DNA of 64,000 nt. Source: an uncultured Desulfobacterales bacterium. GTDB taxonomy: Bacteria; Desulfobacterota; Desulfobacteria; Desulfobacterales; SpSt-501. A program made the translations under genes and the position numbers. Where the stretch lies: contig CALIUY010000012.1 in assembly GCA_938048455.1 (NCBI GenBank), positions 380,489-444,488 on the forward strand. The letters run 5' to 3'. The notes below the pieces were generated by a model, which did not search any database, was not told the DNA's origin, and worked only from the letters and a program-made list of their open reading frames with translations. Positions 26,717 through 36,676 of the stretch are shown here, one piece after another; position 1 is the stretch's first letter, and every line of letters begins with the position of its first letter.

Positions 26717-28298
26717 CCGGCTCGAGAAATTCCCGCCAGCGGAAACGGACCTTCCCCCCCTCCCGCACGCATTCGAGGTCGCCCCGGGCGGCGGCCGAGG
26801 CCAAGGCCGCCGAAAGCTTTTCCCGCTCTCCCGCGTACGCCGAGCCCACACGCTCCAGCAGCCCCGCCAGCGGGTCGGCTCCGTCCTCGATCGCCCAGGA
26901 TCCCGCGGCCTCGATCGCCTCATTCATCATCAGCTCGTAGAGCAGAACGATCCGCTCGAGATTGCCAAGCGTGCGGCGCTCCTCCTCCGTCGCCTGTCCC
27001 TCGGCCCGCCGGCGTCCGATCGCGGCGAGGTAATCCCCGAAGCGGCGCTCCCAATCGCGGGCGGTTTTTTCGAGCAGGGCGGCCGGGGCCGCCGCGGTTT
27101 CGCAGACGGCGCGGTTGGCGTCGTAGCGCGACCAGTCGTCGGTCAGGATCCTCAGGCCGAGCGCCGCGCTGCGCTCCCGGACCTCGGTTCCCGGGAAGGG
27201 GGCGAGCAGGTGGAAGCCGTACTGCAAGCCCCGGGCGGCGAGTTCCTCGCCGAAGGCGAGCGTCTCCTGGATCGTCTCCGGGGTCTCCCCCGGCAGCCCG
27301 AGGATAAAGGAGGCCATGGCCGTGACCCCCGCCCGCCGGCAGGCCTCGACCGCGGCGCGGGCCTGCTCCCGGGTGATGCGTTTCCTCGCCGTGCGCAGAA
27401 TGGCGTCGTTTGCCGATTCCAAGCCGAAACTCACCGCCGTGCAGCCGGCGGCTTTCATCCGGGAGAGCAGCTCCTCGGAGACGGAGTCGGCCCGCGCAAA
27501 GGAGGTCCAGCGGATCGAGAGCCCGCGGGCGAGGATCTCGTCGCAGACGGCAAGGCAGCGGCGGGCGTCGGCCGTAAACCAGTCGTCGGCGAGGTTGATT
27601 TGGGGAAAGCCGAGCGCGCTCAGGGCGGCCAGTTCATCCACCACGCGCGGCACTCCGTGAAGGCGAACCCGCGCCCCGACCATGCGGCGTCCGACGCAAA
27701 AGATACAGCGGTGGGGGCAGCCGCGCGAGGTCGTCATGCTGACCGCAAGCCCGAGCGCCCGGTAGCGGCCGAGCGGCAGCAGATGGCGTGCGGGAAGCGG
27801 CAGTCGGTCGAGCTCGGGCAGCAGCGGCCGCTCCGGGGTGCTTCGGAGCCTTCCCTCCTCCCGGAAGGTGATGCCGCGGACGGAGGCCAGAGGCCGGCGG
27901 CGCTCCACGGCGCGGCAGAGCTCCAGGAGCGTCTCCTCCCCTTCGCCGCGGACGACCACGTCGAGCGCGGGGCAGGCGGCGAGGGTCTCCGCCGCGCAGA
28001 AGCTCGCGTGCGGTCCGCCCAGCACGGTCAGGATCGCGGGTTCCAGGCGCTTGATCGCCGCGGCGAGGGAAAGTGCCCGATCCACGTTCATCGTCACCGC
28101 CGTGAGGCCGGCCACCTGCGGGTCGAATTCCGCGAGCAGCCTCTCGAGGCGCCGCTCGCCGCCGGGAGTCACCACGAGATCCAGGACGCGCACCTCGATC
28201 CCCCCGGCCTCGAGCGCCCCGGCGAGGTAGGCGAGTCCGAGGGGCGGCGAGGGGGTCTCCCCGATGGGGTAGAAGGGGTGGATCAAAAGCACGCGCAT
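26673..28298 (-). CDS. B12-binding-domain radical SAM protein
   Basis: 541 residues. The N-terminal Rossmann-like B12-binding domain (about 1-135, LLIHPFYPIG...PPLGLAYLAGALE) lacks DxHxxG, as in many class B radical SAM methylases/cyclases. The cluster motif is CPHRCIFC (Cys194, 198, 201). FGLESANDAILRTARK and MASFILGLPGETPETI are typical of the family, and the C-terminal 150 residues are helical. It probably catalyses a B12-dependent radical methylation or rearrangement of an unknown, possibly lipid or tetrapyrrole, substrate. It is isolated from fhs by a terminator and overlaps the HDOD gene tail to tail. Confidence 0.87.
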   Translation of the reverse strand: MRVLLIHPFYPIGETPSPPLGLAYLAGALEAGGIEVRVLDLVVTPGGERRLERLLAEFDPQVAGLTAVTMNVDRALSLAAAIKRLEPAILTVLGGPHASFCAAETLAACPALDVVVRGEGEETLLELCRAVERRRPLASVRGITFREEGRLRSTPERPLLPELDRLPLPARHLLPLGRYRALGLAVSMTTSRGCPHRCIFCVGRRMVGARVRLHGVPRVVDELAALSALGFPQINLADDWFTADARRCLAVCDEILARGLSIRWTSFARADSVSEELLSRMKAAGCTAVSFGLESANDAILRTARKRITREQARAAVEACRRAGVTAMASFILGLPGETPETIQETLAFGEELAARGLQYGFHLLAPFPGTEVRERSAALGLRILTDDWSRYDANRAVCETAAAPAALLEKTARDWERRFGDYLAAIGRRRAEGQATEEERRTLGNLERIVLLYELMMNEAIEAAGSWAIEDGADPLAGLLERVGSAYAGEREKLSAALASAAARGDLECVREGGKVRFRWREFLEPATGPRRAARAPGAC

Positions 28299-28321
28299 GG
28301 TCTCGAAAGCGCTCCGGGGGC

Positions 28322-28356
28322 AAAGAAAAAGGCCCGCACCGCGGGGATGCGGGCCT
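28322..28356 (-). terminator. Intrinsic terminator after fhs
   Basis: A nine-base stem (AGGCCCGCA 28330-28338 with TGCGGGCCT 28348-28356) is followed on the minus strand by a T-rich tract interrupted by one C, 21 bp after the fhs stop. Confidence 0.8.
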
Positions 28357-28376
28357 GGACGCAGGGCTTCTCCGGC

Positions 28377-30140
28377 TCAGAAGAGTCCGCTCACCTTGCC
28401 CGTGTTCACGTCGACGTCGATCCGACGGAAGGCCGGGTTCGAGCTCGTCCCGGGCATCAGGCTGATCGTGCCGGCGCAGGGGCAGAGGAATTTGGCCCCG
28501 GAGTAGATCAGGACGTCGCGGATCGGCAGGATCCAGCCCTTGGGGACCCCCTTGAGCGTGGGGTCGTGGCTCAGGCTCAAGTGCGTCTTCACCATCATCG
28601 TCGCGAAATCGGCGTACTTCGGATCGGATTCGAGCATCTTGGCCTTGGCCTCGGCCTCCGGCGTCCAGCTGACGCCGTCGGCGCCGTAGACTTCCTTGGC
28701 GATCAGGGCGACCCGGTCGCGCAGTTTCATCTCCAGGGGGTAGAGGAACTGGAACTCGCTCTTCTGTTCGCAGGCCTCGATCACGGCGTCGGCCAGCTCG
28801 AGCGCCCCCTCGCCGCCCTTCAGCCAGTGCTCGGAGACCGCGCAGCGGGCGCCGGCCGCCTCGGCCGCTTTCTTCACCGCTTTCACCTCCTCGTCGGTGT
28901 CGGTGTGGAAGCGGTTGATGCAGACGACGGGGTTCATGCCCGACTTGCGGATGACCTGGATCATGTGGACCATGTTCGCGCAGCCCTTTTCGACGAGGGC
29001 GACGTTCGCCTTGGTGTACTCCTCGGGCAGCGGCTTGCCGGGGACGACCTTGGGGCCGCCGCCGTGCATCTTGAGGGCGCGGATCGTGGCCGTCAGAACC
29101 GAGACGTGGGGCTTCAGCCCGCTGAAGCGGCATTTCACGTTCCAGAACTTCTCGAAGCCGATGTCGGCGGCGAAGCCCGACTCCGTCACGTGGTAGTCGA
29201 ACATCTTCAGCCCGATGCGGTCGGCGATGATCGAGGACTGGCCGACGGCGATGTTGGCGAAGGGGCCGGCGTGGACCATGCAGGGCTGGTATTCGGCCGT
29301 GCACATGAGCGTCGGGTTGATCGTGTTGCGCATGAAGGCGCACATGGCGTTGCCGACCTCGAGGTCCCCGGTCGTGACCGGTTTGCCGGAGCGGTCGAAG
29401 GCGACGGTGATCTCGTTCAGGCGCTTTTTCAGGTCGGCCAGGTCCTTCACGATCGAGAGGATGGCCATGCACTCGGAGCCGACGGCGATGCCGAACTTCG
29501 ACTGCATCATGTAGCCGTCCTGGCGGCCGCCGATGCCGATGATGATGTTGCGCAGCGCCTGGGCGCAGAAGTCGATCACCCAGCCCATCTCCACGCGCGT
29601 GGGGTCGATGTTCAGCCGCCGCATCCCGGTCAGCCGTGCAAGCTGCTCGTCGGTGTAGTTCCGCTCGTGCTGCATCCTCGCCGTGAGGGCGACCATGGCG
29701 AGGTTGTGGGCGTTCATGATGTCGTTGATGTCCCCGGTCAGGCCGAGGGAGAACTCGGTCATGGGGATGAGCAGCGCGTTGCCGCCGCCCGCGGCCGTGC
29801 CCTTGATGTTCATGGTCGGCCCGCCCGAGGGCTGCCGCAGGGCCCCGCCCACGTTCTTGCCGCGCTTGCCGAGACCTTCGATCAAACCGATCGAGGTCGT
29901 GCTCTTGCCCTCGCCGAGCGGGGTGGGCGTGATCGCGGTCACCTCGATGTATTTCCCGTCGGGCCGGCCCTCGAGGCGACGGATGATCTTCATGAAGTCG
30001 AGCTTGGCGAGCCGCCCCATGGGGAGCATTTCATCCTTCTGCAGGCCCAGTTTTTCGCGCCACTCCTCCGGGGTGGGCATGTTCTTCTCGGCGGCCTCGG
30101 AAATCTGCCAGTCGGCCATCTTGGTCGCATCGTACGGCAT
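28377..30140 (-). CDS. fhs: Formate-tetrahydrofolate ligase
   Basis: 587 residues, slightly longer than the usual 555-560. The P-loop-like ATP motif [12 protein letters not shown] is intact, as are [22 protein letters not shown] and the folate region. The ATG at 30140 follows AAAGGAGGAAGG. It forms 10-formyl-THF from formate, THF and ATP. In anaerobes this serves either the methyl branch of the Wood-Ljungdahl route or purine/serine supply; no other Wood-Ljungdahl gene lies in this window, so the direction cannot be told. Confidence 0.95.
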   Translation of the reverse strand: MPYDATKMADWQISEAAEKNMPTPEEWREKLGLQKDEMLPMGRLAKLDFMKIIRRLEGRPDGKYIEVTAITPTPLGEGKSTTSIGLIEGLGKRGKNVGGALRQPSGGPTMNIKGTAAGGGNALLIPMTEFSLGLTGDINDIMNAHNLAMVALTARMQHERNYTDEQLARLTGMRRLNIDPTRVEMGWVIDFCAQALRNIIIGIGGRQDGYMMQSKFGIAVGSECMAILSIVKDLADLKKRLNEITVAFDRSGKPVTTGDLEVGNAMCAFMRNTINPTLMCTAEYQPCMVHAGPFANIAVGQSSIIADRIGLKMFDYHVTESGFAADIGFEKFWNVKCRFSGLKPHVSVLTATIRALKMHGGGPKVVPGKPLPEEYTKANVALVEKGCANMVHMIQVIRKSGMNPVVCINRFHTDTDEEVKAVKKAAEAAGARCAVSEHWLKGGEGALELADAVIEACEQKSEFQFLYPLEMKLRDRVALIAKEVYGADGVSWTPEAEAKAKMLESDPKYADFATMMVKTHLSLSHDPTLKGVPKGWILPIRDVLIYSGAKFLCPCAGTISLMPGTSSNPAFRRIDVDVNTGKVSGLF

Positions 30141-30273
30141 CAGGTCCTTCCTCCTTTGCGTGGGTGTTGTGGGCTCGTTCGGGAGTTCTCCGGGCCAGGG
30201 CGCGCCCGGGGGGATACGGAGTCCTCGTGGACCCTGCCGCCGGGTGGGACGGGAGGCGGCTATCGGCCATGGG

Positions 30274-30302
30274 GCTATAGCACCGGCGGCCGTCCGGTGC
30301 AA
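30274..30302 (-). promoter_or_regulatory. Putative fhs promoter with an internal dyad
   Basis: On the minus strand: TTGCAC (30302-30297), a 17-bp spacer, then TATAGC (30279-30274). The spacer is an inverted repeat, GCACCGG and CCGGTGC around seven bases (30280-30300). It lies in the last codons of the ABC exporter gene, giving a leader of about 127 nt. Confidence 0.45.
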
Positions 30303-32137
30303 GGGCTATCCCGCAGCGGGCGCGTGCCGTCTTCCGCCTGGGCCTGATGAAGGCGGAAGTAGAAACCGCGCCGTTCCATCAGCGCGGCGTGCGTCCCGGA
30401 TTCGAGGATGCGACCCCCGAGGAGGACGAGGATCTCCTCGGCCGCCCGGACGGTGGAGAGGCGATGGGCGACCAGCAGGGCGGTGCGCTCGGCGAGCAGG
30501 CCCAGCAGGGCTTCCTGGATCGCCTGCTCGGTCTCGGAATCGACGGCCGAGGTCGCCTCGTCGAAGAGGATGATCTCCGGGTTGCGGGCGAAGGCGCGGG
30601 CGATGGCGACGAGCTGCCGCTCGCCGGTCGAGATCGTGCTTCCGCCCTCCCCCAAGCGGGAGTCGAGTCCCGCGGGCAGGCGCTCGAGAAGGTGCTCGAG
30701 GCGCGCCGCTTCCACGATGCGCGCCTCCTCCGCCCGGCGGGGGGGCGGCAGACCCTGGAAGATGTTCTCCCGCAGGGTGCCCGAGAAGATCGTGGGATCC
30801 TGGAGGACAAGCGCGAGCCGGTCGCGGATCGCCGCTTTGGGCCAGGAGCGCAGATCGATCCCGTTCAGCAGGATGCGCCCCGCCGTGGGCTCGTAGAGGC
30901 GCGGGATGAGCTGCAGCAGCGTGCTCTTTCCGGCCCCGGTCGGCCCGACGACGGCGGTGGTGGCGCCGCGCCGCAGGGCGAAGGAGATCCCCCTCAGGAC
31001 GGGCTCCCCGGGCGCGTAGGCGAAATCGACGTTTTCAAAGCGCAGCTCCTCGATCCGCGTTAGGCGGGGCGCCCCTGCCGCCGGGGGCTCGCGCAAGGGA
31101 TTCGGCGTGTCGAAAATGAGAAAGATGCGCTCGACCGAGGCGAGCGCGTTTTGCAGCACGTTGTACTTCTCCGCGAGATCCCGCAGCGGCCGGAAGAACA
31201 TGCGGATGTAGGTGAGGAAGGCGACGAGCGCCCCGAGGCTGACCGCCCCGCCGGGGATGCGGCTTCCGCCGTAGCCGATCACCAGGGCGACGGCGGCCAG
31301 GGAGAGCACTTCGATCAGCGGCAGGAAGACCGCGAGCACGCGGATCTGGTCCATGCCGGTGCGGTAATTCTCGAGGTTGAGGCGAGCGAAGCGCTCGAAA
31401 TTGCGGGTCTCGGCGCGGTGGATCTGGATCAGGCGCAGGCCGCCGATCGTCTCGGCGAAGCGGGTGTTGATCTCGGCGGCCTGGATGCGCAGCGTGCGGA
31501 AGATCTCGCGCGCCCGGCGCGAGAAGACCGCCGCCGCGGCGGCGACGGGCGGGAGCACGAGAAACGTGACCAGGGCGAGCCGCCAGTCGAGAACGAGGAG
31601 AACGGCGGCGATCCCGGCGATCAGCAAAAGATCCTTGAAAAGAAACGAAAGCAAGGAGGTGAAGAGTTCGTAGAGGTTCTGGATGTCGCCCGTCAGCCGG
31701 GTCACGACCCGCCCCACCGGGTTCTTGGCGAAGAACGCAAGAGGCAGATCCTGCGTGTGGGTGTAGAGCCGCATGCGCAGGTCGTGCATGATGCGCTGGC
31801 CGGTCGTCTCCATGAGGACGGACTGGACGAAGGAGAACAGAAAGTGCAGGACGACCAGCAGGGCGAAGGCCGCCGCGGTGAGCAAGAGCCCCTGCAGCGC
31901 GGCTTCGACGGCGGCCGGGGGCCCGCCGCCGGAAGGCGGGAGGATGAGGCGGTCGATCGCATGGCGGATCAGAAGCGGCAGCGCGAGATCGAGCAGCGTA
32001 ATCAGCAGCACGAGCGCGATCGAGCCGGCGAGCAGCGCGCGGTGGGGGCGGATCAACGGAAGCAGCCGCAGGAGCTGGCGGAAATCGTAGCCCCCGATCG
32101 ACCGAACCTCCTCGAAATCCAGGGACTCACGCGGCAT
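30275..32137 (-). CDS. ABC exporter subunit B (fused membrane and ATPase domains)
   Basis: 620 residues: six membrane helices (about 30-330) and an ATPase domain. Walker [10 protein letters not shown] is at 398-406 and Walker B ILFDEATS at 523-530 with catalytic Glu527. The signature is degenerate: ISTGERQ instead of L-S-G-G-Q-R-Q (502-508). The start overlaps the previous exporter gene by 11 bp, so the two form a heterodimer. The intact Walker B with a weak signature is the expected complement of subunit A. The substrate (drug, lipid or peptide) is unknown. Confidence 0.9.
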   Translation of the reverse strand: MPRESLDFEEVRSIGGYDFRQLLRLLPLIRPHRALLAGSIALVLLITLLDLALPLLIRHAIDRLILPPSGGGPPAAVEAALQGLLLTAAAFALLVVLHFLFSFVQSVLMETTGQRIMHDLRMRLYTHTQDLPLAFFAKNPVGRVVTRLTGDIQNLYELFTSLLSFLFKDLLLIAGIAAVLLVLDWRLALVTFLVLPPVAAAAAVFSRRAREIFRTLRIQAAEINTRFAETIGGLRLIQIHRAETRNFERFARLNLENYRTGMDQIRVLAVFLPLIEVLSLAAVALVIGYGGSRIPGGAVSLGALVAFLTYIRMFFRPLRDLAEKYNVLQNALASVERIFLIFDTPNPLREPPAAGAPRLTRIEELRFENVDFAYAPGEPVLRGISFALRRGATTAVVGPTGAGKSTLLQLIPRLYEPTAGRILLNGIDLRSWPKAAIRDRLALVLQDPTIFSGTLRENIFQGLPPPRRAEEARIVEAARLEHLLERLPAGLDSRLGEGGSTISTGERQLVAIARAFARNPEIILFDEATSAVDSETEQAIQEALLGLLAERTALLVAHRLSTVRAAEEILVLLGGRILESGTHAALMERRGFYFRLHQAQAEDGTRPLRDSPCTGRPPVL

Positions 32138-33875
32138 GGGCGGCTTCCTCGATCGCCTGCAGGTGGAAGGCGTGGGCGTAGTAGGCGTCGGTTTGCAGCA
32201 GTTCGGCGTGGGTGCCGAAGGCGGCAAGCCGGCCGCGGTCGAGGACGGCGATGCGATCGGCGAAGCGGACTGCGGCGATGCGGTGGGAGGCGATGCAGAC
32301 AGTCCGGCCGCCGGCCAGGGAGCGAATCGTCCTCAGGATCACCGCGGCGGTCTCGAAATCGACCTGGCTCACCGGGTCGTCGAGGAGCACCACGGGCGCC
32401 TCGGCGAGCAAGCAGCGTGCGAGGGCCACGCGCTGCTTTTGGCCGCCGGAGAGCAGCACCCCCCGTTCGCCCACGACGGTGTCGAAGCCGGCGGGCAGGG
32501 CGCGCACGGTGTCCAAAAGCGCCGCCGCCGCGGCGACCTCCTCGAGGCGCCGCTCCGGCACCGCGGGATCCCCGAGCGTCAGGTTTTCGCGCAGCGTCCC
32601 GGAGAAGAGGAACGCCTCCTGGGGCAGCAGGCAGACCGCGCGGCGCAAGTCCTCCAGTCGAAGCCCGCGCAGGTCGCGCCCGTCGATCCGGATCCGCCCC
32701 GCGGTCGGGTCGTAGAGCCGGGGGAGGAGGTTGAGCATTGTGCTTTTTCCGCTTCCCGGAGGGCCCACGATGCCGAGAACGGAGCCCGCCGGAACGGCGA
32801 GGTCGATGTTCTCGAGGGCGGGCTTTCCTTCCGACCCGGGATAACGGAAGGAGACGGACTCAAAGGCGATTTCCCCGCGCGCCCGCGGCAGGGGCGAGGC
32901 GCCCGCCGGGGAGATGACGGCCGGCGCTTCTTCGAGGACGGCCGCGATCCGCTCGAGGGAGGCTTTCCCCCGCTGGACGAGGTGGGTCACCCAGCCGAGA
33001 GCCATCATGGGCCAGGCGAGCAGACCTAAGTAGGTGATGAAGGCGACGAGGTCGCCGGGGCTGATCGCATCGAGGATCGTGCGTCGGCCTCCGACCAGCA
33101 GGACGAGTACGAGGCTTGCGTTCGTGAAGAGCAGCATGAGGGGGGAGAAGACCCCGGTGACGCGCACGAGCTTCAGGTTTTCCTCGAGAAACTCCCGCGA
33201 GGCCCGCTCCACCCGCGAGGCCTCGAAGTCCTGGCGGTTGTGGGCTTGGATGAGGCGGACCCCGGCGATGCGCTCGCGCACCGCTTCGGTTAAGGCGGCG
33301 AAAGAGGCCTGGACCGCCTGGTAGCGGCGGTGCATGCGCCGGCTGAAAAATCGGGTGCCGAGAGCCACAAGCGGCATCGGGACCAGCGCCCAGGCGGTCA
33401 GCACGGGGTCGATGTAGGCCATGAAGGCGATGGCCGCCGTCCCCAGGATCACGGCGTCGTTTAAAGCGACGATCCCCATACCGGCCGCCATGCGGATCTG
33501 CTGAAGGTCCTGGGTCGCGCGGGCCATGAGGTCGCCGGTGGTCGTGCGGTCGAAGTAGGATGCGGAAAGCCCCTGCAGATGCGCGAACAGGCGGTCGCGG
33601 AGCCCCTGCTCGATTCTGCGCGAGGTCCCGAGCAGGCACATGCGCCAGACGTAGCGGAAGACTCCGACCAGCGCCGCGAGCCCGAGGATCGCCGCCGCCT
33701 GCGCCGCAAGCCTCCCGGTTTGCGGTTCGGCGAGCGCGAGGTCGTCGACGGCGTGCTTGATCACCCGGGGGATGACGAGCTGAAGCAGATCGACCAGGAT
33801 CAGGCTCGCCAGGCCGGCGAGGATCCGGTTCCGGGATTCGGCGAAGTAGGGTCGGATGAGCTCGAGAGAGGACAT
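32127..33875 (-). CDS. ABC exporter subunit A (fused membrane and ATPase domains)
   Basis: 582 residues, MsbA/BmrC-like. Six membrane helices (about 15-300) precede an ATPase domain with Walker A GPPGSGKST (371-379) and a perfect signature LSGGQ (475-479). Walker B is VVLLDDP, so Asp500 stands where the catalytic glutamate belongs. This is the hallmark of the non-catalytic half of heterodimeric exporters such as TM287/288. The ATG at 33875 is chosen by family alignment. It is translated just ahead of subunit B and faces the exoribonuclease gene. Confidence 0.9.
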   Translation of the reverse strand: MSSLELIRPYFAESRNRILAGLASLILVDLLQLVIPRVIKHAVDDLALAEPQTGRLAAQAAAILGLAALVGVFRYVWRMCLLGTSRRIEQGLRDRLFAHLQGLSASYFDRTTTGDLMARATQDLQQIRMAAGMGIVALNDAVILGTAAIAFMAYIDPVLTAWALVPMPLVALGTRFFSRRMHRRYQAVQASFAALTEAVRERIAGVRLIQAHNRQDFEASRVERASREFLEENLKLVRVTGVFSPLMLLFTNASLVLVLLVGGRRTILDAISPGDLVAFITYLGLLAWPMMALGWVTHLVQRGKASLERIAAVLEEAPAVISPAGASPLPRARGEIAFESVSFRYPGSEGKPALENIDLAVPAGSVLGIVGPPGSGKSTMLNLLPRLYDPTAGRIRIDGRDLRGLRLEDLRRAVCLLPQEAFLFSGTLRENLTLGDPAVPERRLEEVAAAAALLDTVRALPAGFDTVVGERGVLLSGGQKQRVALARCLLAEAPVVLLDDPVSQVDFETAAVILRTIRSLAGGRTVCIASHRIAAVRFADRIAVLDRGRLAAFGTHAELLQTDAYYAHAFHLQAIEEAAHAA

Positions 33876-33928
33876 GGCGAAGTTTCGCGACAAGGCGGAG
33901 CGCCTCGGTTCCCTTGCGCCGCAGGGGT

Positions 33929-33957
33929 TGGATAACACAGCCGCCCGGGATCGACAA
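33929..33957 (-). promoter_or_regulatory. Putative promoter of the ABC exporter operon
   Basis: On the minus strand: TTGTCG (33957-33952), a 17-bp spacer, then TATCCA (33934-33929). It is diverging from, and about 27 bp away from, the exoribonuclease promoter. Confidence 0.4.
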
Positions 33958-33983
33958 TGTCGCCTCCGACCCGCCCGGCGGCG

Positions 33984-34012
33984 TTGACTTCACCTGCCCC
34001 GGTTGCTATCTT
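33984..34012 (+). promoter_or_regulatory. Promoter of the exoribonuclease gene, predicting a leaderless mRNA
   Basis: TTGACT (33984-33989), a 17-bp spacer, then TATCTT (34007-34012). Only six bases separate the -10 box from the ATG at 34019, so the start site should fall on the A of the start codon. No Shine-Dalgarno exists. Confidence 0.65.
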
Positions 34013-34018
34013 GGCGAT

Positions 34019-36022
34019 ATGGAAGTTGGGAATATTGTTGAATATATCGATCGCGAGCGCATCCTCTGCGCCGTGATCCTGGAAATACGCCATCCGCGCC
34101 TCAAGCTTCTGACCGAGAACAACCGGGAGGTGAGTCTCTCGGCGGGGAGGCTTTTGCGCCTGGATGCGACCCGGCTCGATCCCGGGATGGGACGTTTCCG
34201 TCTGGTCGACCGCCTGCGGGAAGTGGCCGAAAAGAGAAACGCTCTCGTTTCCGCGGTCACGATCCGCGATCTCTGGGAGGTGCTCCACGCCGAAAACGAG
34301 TGGATCGACCTCGAAACCCTCACCGCCTTTTGCTTTCCGGGCGAGGCGAACGGCGATCACCAGTCCGCGGTCATGCGCGCGGTCTTCAACGACCGTCTCT
34401 ATTTTCGTTTTCACCCCGGCCGCTTTTTCCCCAATCCGCCCGAGCAAGTCGAGCGGCTCTTCGCCCGGCGGGAAGCCGAGGCCCGGCGGGCGCGATTGAT
34501 CGAGCAGGGCGGGGCCTGGCTGCGCCAGGCGCTCGGCCGGCACGGCCCGCCGCCGGGGGACGCGGAAGGCGAGTTGTCCCGGGAGTGCCTGCGCCTCATC
34601 CGCGAATTCTTTCTTTTCGGTCGGGAGTCCGCCGACCACGACACGGCGCGGGCGCTTCTGGAGCGTGCCGGCGTGGATCCGGCGGGGGATCTCTTCCCTC
34701 TCTGCGTGCGGCTGGGGCTCTTTTCCGAGGACGAAAACCTCGATCTCCATCGCCTGCGCGTGCCGGTCGAATTTCCCGAGGAGGCGCTCGACGCCGCCCG
34801 CCGGCTCGCCGCCCCCCGACCGTCCTTGCCCGCCTCCGCGCTTGCGGGTCGGGTCGATCTCACCGGTCTCGAGATCTTCACCATCGACGGTCAGGCGACC
34901 CTCGACTTCGACGACGCCCTGAGTCTCGAGGCCCTTCCCGACGGGCTGCGCCTGGGCGTGCACATTGTGGACGTCGCCCATTTTGTGCGCCGGCAAGACC
35001 CGCTCGACCGCGAGGCCCGTCGGCGCGGCAGCTCCATTTATCTTCCCGACCGGCGGATCCCCATGCTGCCCGCGCCGCTCGCCGAAGGCTTGTGCAGCTT
35101 GCGGGCGGGCGAGGTACGCCCGGCGATCACGACCTTCGTCGATTTCGCCCCCGATCTGAGCGTACGCGGCTATCGCATCCTTCCGAGCTGGGTGCGGGTG
35201 AAGGAGCAACGAACCTACTTCGACGTGAACCTGCTCGCCGACCAGGACCCGAAGCTCCAGCGGCTGCGCAGCATCGCGCGCGCCTTCCGCGAGGCGCGCC
35301 TGGCCTCGGGCGCGGTGCATATCTCCGTGCCCGAGGTCAACGTCTGGATCGCCGAAAACGGCGAGGTCCATGTGAGCCGCCTCAACCGCGAGAGCCCGGC
35401 GCGCATGATGGTGGCCGAGATCATGATCCTCGCCAACTGGTTGATGGCGCGCTGTCTGGCCGAAAACGGGCTGCCCGCCGTGTTCCGCGCGCAGCCCGAG
35501 CCGCGCGAGCGGCTCTACGCGGGCGAGGAGGGAAGCCTCTTCCAGCAGTGGATGCAGCGACGGCTGCTCAACCGCTTCGTCCTGGGTTCGGCCCCCGGAA
35601 AGCACTCGGGATTGGGGTTGTCGGCCTACGTGACGGCGACCTCCCCCATCCGCAAGTACTACGATCTCGTCACCCAGCGGCAGATCCGCGCGGTGCTCGG
35701 TCTGGAGGCGCCCTACAGCGCTGCGGAAATCGAGGCCCTGCTGGAGGATCTCGCTGTGCCGATGAGCCGGGTCGCCCAGCTCCAGGCCGCCCGCCATCGC
35801 TATTGGCTGCTCAAATTCCTCGAGCGCCGCGTGGGGGAAAAGGAGGAGGCGATGGTGCTGCAGCGGCGCCGCAACGGCTACCAGATCCTGATCCCCGAGT
35901 ACATGTTGGAGTGCGATCTGCCCGACGCGGGGGGGCCGGAGCTCGCCCCCGAGGATCTGATCCAGGTGACCCTCCAGGCGGTGAACGCGCGCAAGGACCT
36001 GATCGCCCTCACCATCGGGTAG
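34019..36022 (+). CDS. RNase II/R-family exoribonuclease
   Basis: 667 residues. The RNB domain (about 280-600) has IDGQATLDFDDA with the metal-binding aspartates (290, 296, 298, 299) and TATSPIRKYYDLVTQRQI. The N-terminal 250 residues are a winged-helix/small-beta region of the type found in chloroplast/cyanobacterial-like RNase II rather than E. coli RNase R. It degrades RNA 3' to 5'. The ATG start gives MEVGNIVEYID; upstream in-frame sequence lies in the promoter. There is a small hairpin (GACCGC/GCGGTC, 36038-36052) after the stop. Confidence 0.88.
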   Translation: MEVGNIVEYIDRERILCAVILEIRHPRLKLLTENNREVSLSAGRLLRLDATRLDPGMGRFRLVDRLREVAEKRNALVSAVTIRDLWEVLHAENEWIDLETLTAFCFPGEANGDHQSAVMRAVFNDRLYFRFHPGRFFPNPPEQVERLFARREAEARRARLIEQGGAWLRQALGRHGPPPGDAEGELSRECLRLIREFFLFGRESADHDTARALLERAGVDPAGDLFPLCVRLGLFSEDENLDLHRLRVPVEFPEEALDAARRLAAPRPSLPASALAGRVDLTGLEIFTIDGQATLDFDDALSLEALPDGLRLGVHIVDVAHFVRRQDPLDREARRRGSSIYLPDRRIPMLPAPLAEGLCSLRAGEVRPAITTFVDFAPDLSVRGYRILPSWVRVKEQRTYFDVNLLADQDPKLQRLRSIARAFREARLASGAVHISVPEVNVWIAENGEVHVSRLNRESPARMMVAEIMILANWLMARCLAENGLPAVFRAQPEPRERLYAGEEGSLFQQWMQRRLLNRFVLGSAPGKHSGLGLSAYVTATSPIRKYYDLVTQRQIRAVLGLEAPYSAAEIEALLEDLAVPMSRVAQLQAARHRYWLLKFLERRVGEKEEAMVLQRRRNGYQILIPEYMLECDLPDAGGPELAPEDLIQVTLQAVNARKDLIALTIG

Positions 36023-36095
36023 GCAGTCCCCCGAAGAGACCGCCCTGCGGTCACGCCCGGGAACCCCCTTGTCGCCCTCCCCATCGGGGCTGGCC

Positions 36096-36593
36096 TCAGC
36101 CCGTGGCGGGTTCCACGGCGATCCGGACCACCCGGCCGGCGGTCATGCGCGCGAGCTCAGCCGGGGTGGAGGGAAACACGGCCCGCGGGGTGCCTGCGGC
36201 GGCCCAGACCTCGGCGTAGCCGAAGAGGTCCTCGTCGATCAGCACGGGAAGCGCGGCGGCGAGACCCACGGGAGGCACCCCCCCTACGGCGAAACCCGTC
36301 ACCGCGCGCACGAAGTCGGCATCGGCCTTGTGGACGGGCGCGCCAAGCAGTGCTGCGAGCTTTTGCTCGTCGACGCGGTTTTTGCCGCTGGCGATCACGA
36401 GCACAGCCGCCGGTTCCGTTTCGGTCCGGAAAACCAGCGACTTCGCGATCTGTCCCACCGCGCAGCCGAGGGCACGGGCGGCGGCGGCCGCCGTGGCCGT
36501 GCTGGCCGGCATCTCGCGTACGCGGCCCCGGGCGCCGAGCGCTTCCAGGGCCCGCTGCACGCGCCGGGCGCTCGGACTCAGCTCTTCGCTCAT
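36096..36593 (-). CDS. YbaK/ProX-family aminoacyl-tRNA deacylase
   Basis: 165 residues covering a single YbaK domain. IAKSLVFRTE carries the conserved lysine, and GFAVGGVPPVGLA is the GxxxGGxPP substrate-binding loop. Family members hydrolyse mischarged tRNAs (for example Cys-tRNA(Pro) or Ala-tRNA(Pro)) in trans. Start at the ATG at 36593; it is divergent from the TetR gene 84 bp away. Which mischarged tRNA it clears cannot be told. Confidence 0.88.
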   Translation of the reverse strand: MSEELSPSARRVQRALEALGARGRVREMPASTATAAAAARALGCAVGQIAKSLVFRTETEPAAVLVIASGKNRVDEQKLAALLGAPVHKADADFVRAVTGFAVGGVPPVGLAAALPVLIDEDLFGYAEVWAAAGTPRAVFPSTPAELARMTAGRVVRIAVEPATG

Positions 36594-36610
36594 GGGTTCG
36601 TCCTTTCCGC

Positions 36611-36639
36611 TTGACGAAAGAAACAACAGTTACTAAAAG
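36611..36639 (+). promoter_or_regulatory. Putative promoter of the second tetR gene
   Basis: TTGACG (36611-36616), a 17-bp spacer, then TAAAAG (36634-36639), in the only strongly AT-rich patch nearby. An imperfect dyad TTACT-AAA-AGTCA (36630-36642) overlaps the -10 and could be an operator. Confidence 0.45.
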
Positions 36640-36676
36640 TCATTTCATTAAAAAAAACGAATTCAGGCCGGTGAAC

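Noticed and set aside
36630..36642. Imperfect dyad TTACT-AAA-AGTCA as operator of the second TetR
   Set aside because: Only about five-base arms with a mismatch in an AT-rich patch; kept as a note within the promoter entry, not as a separate site.
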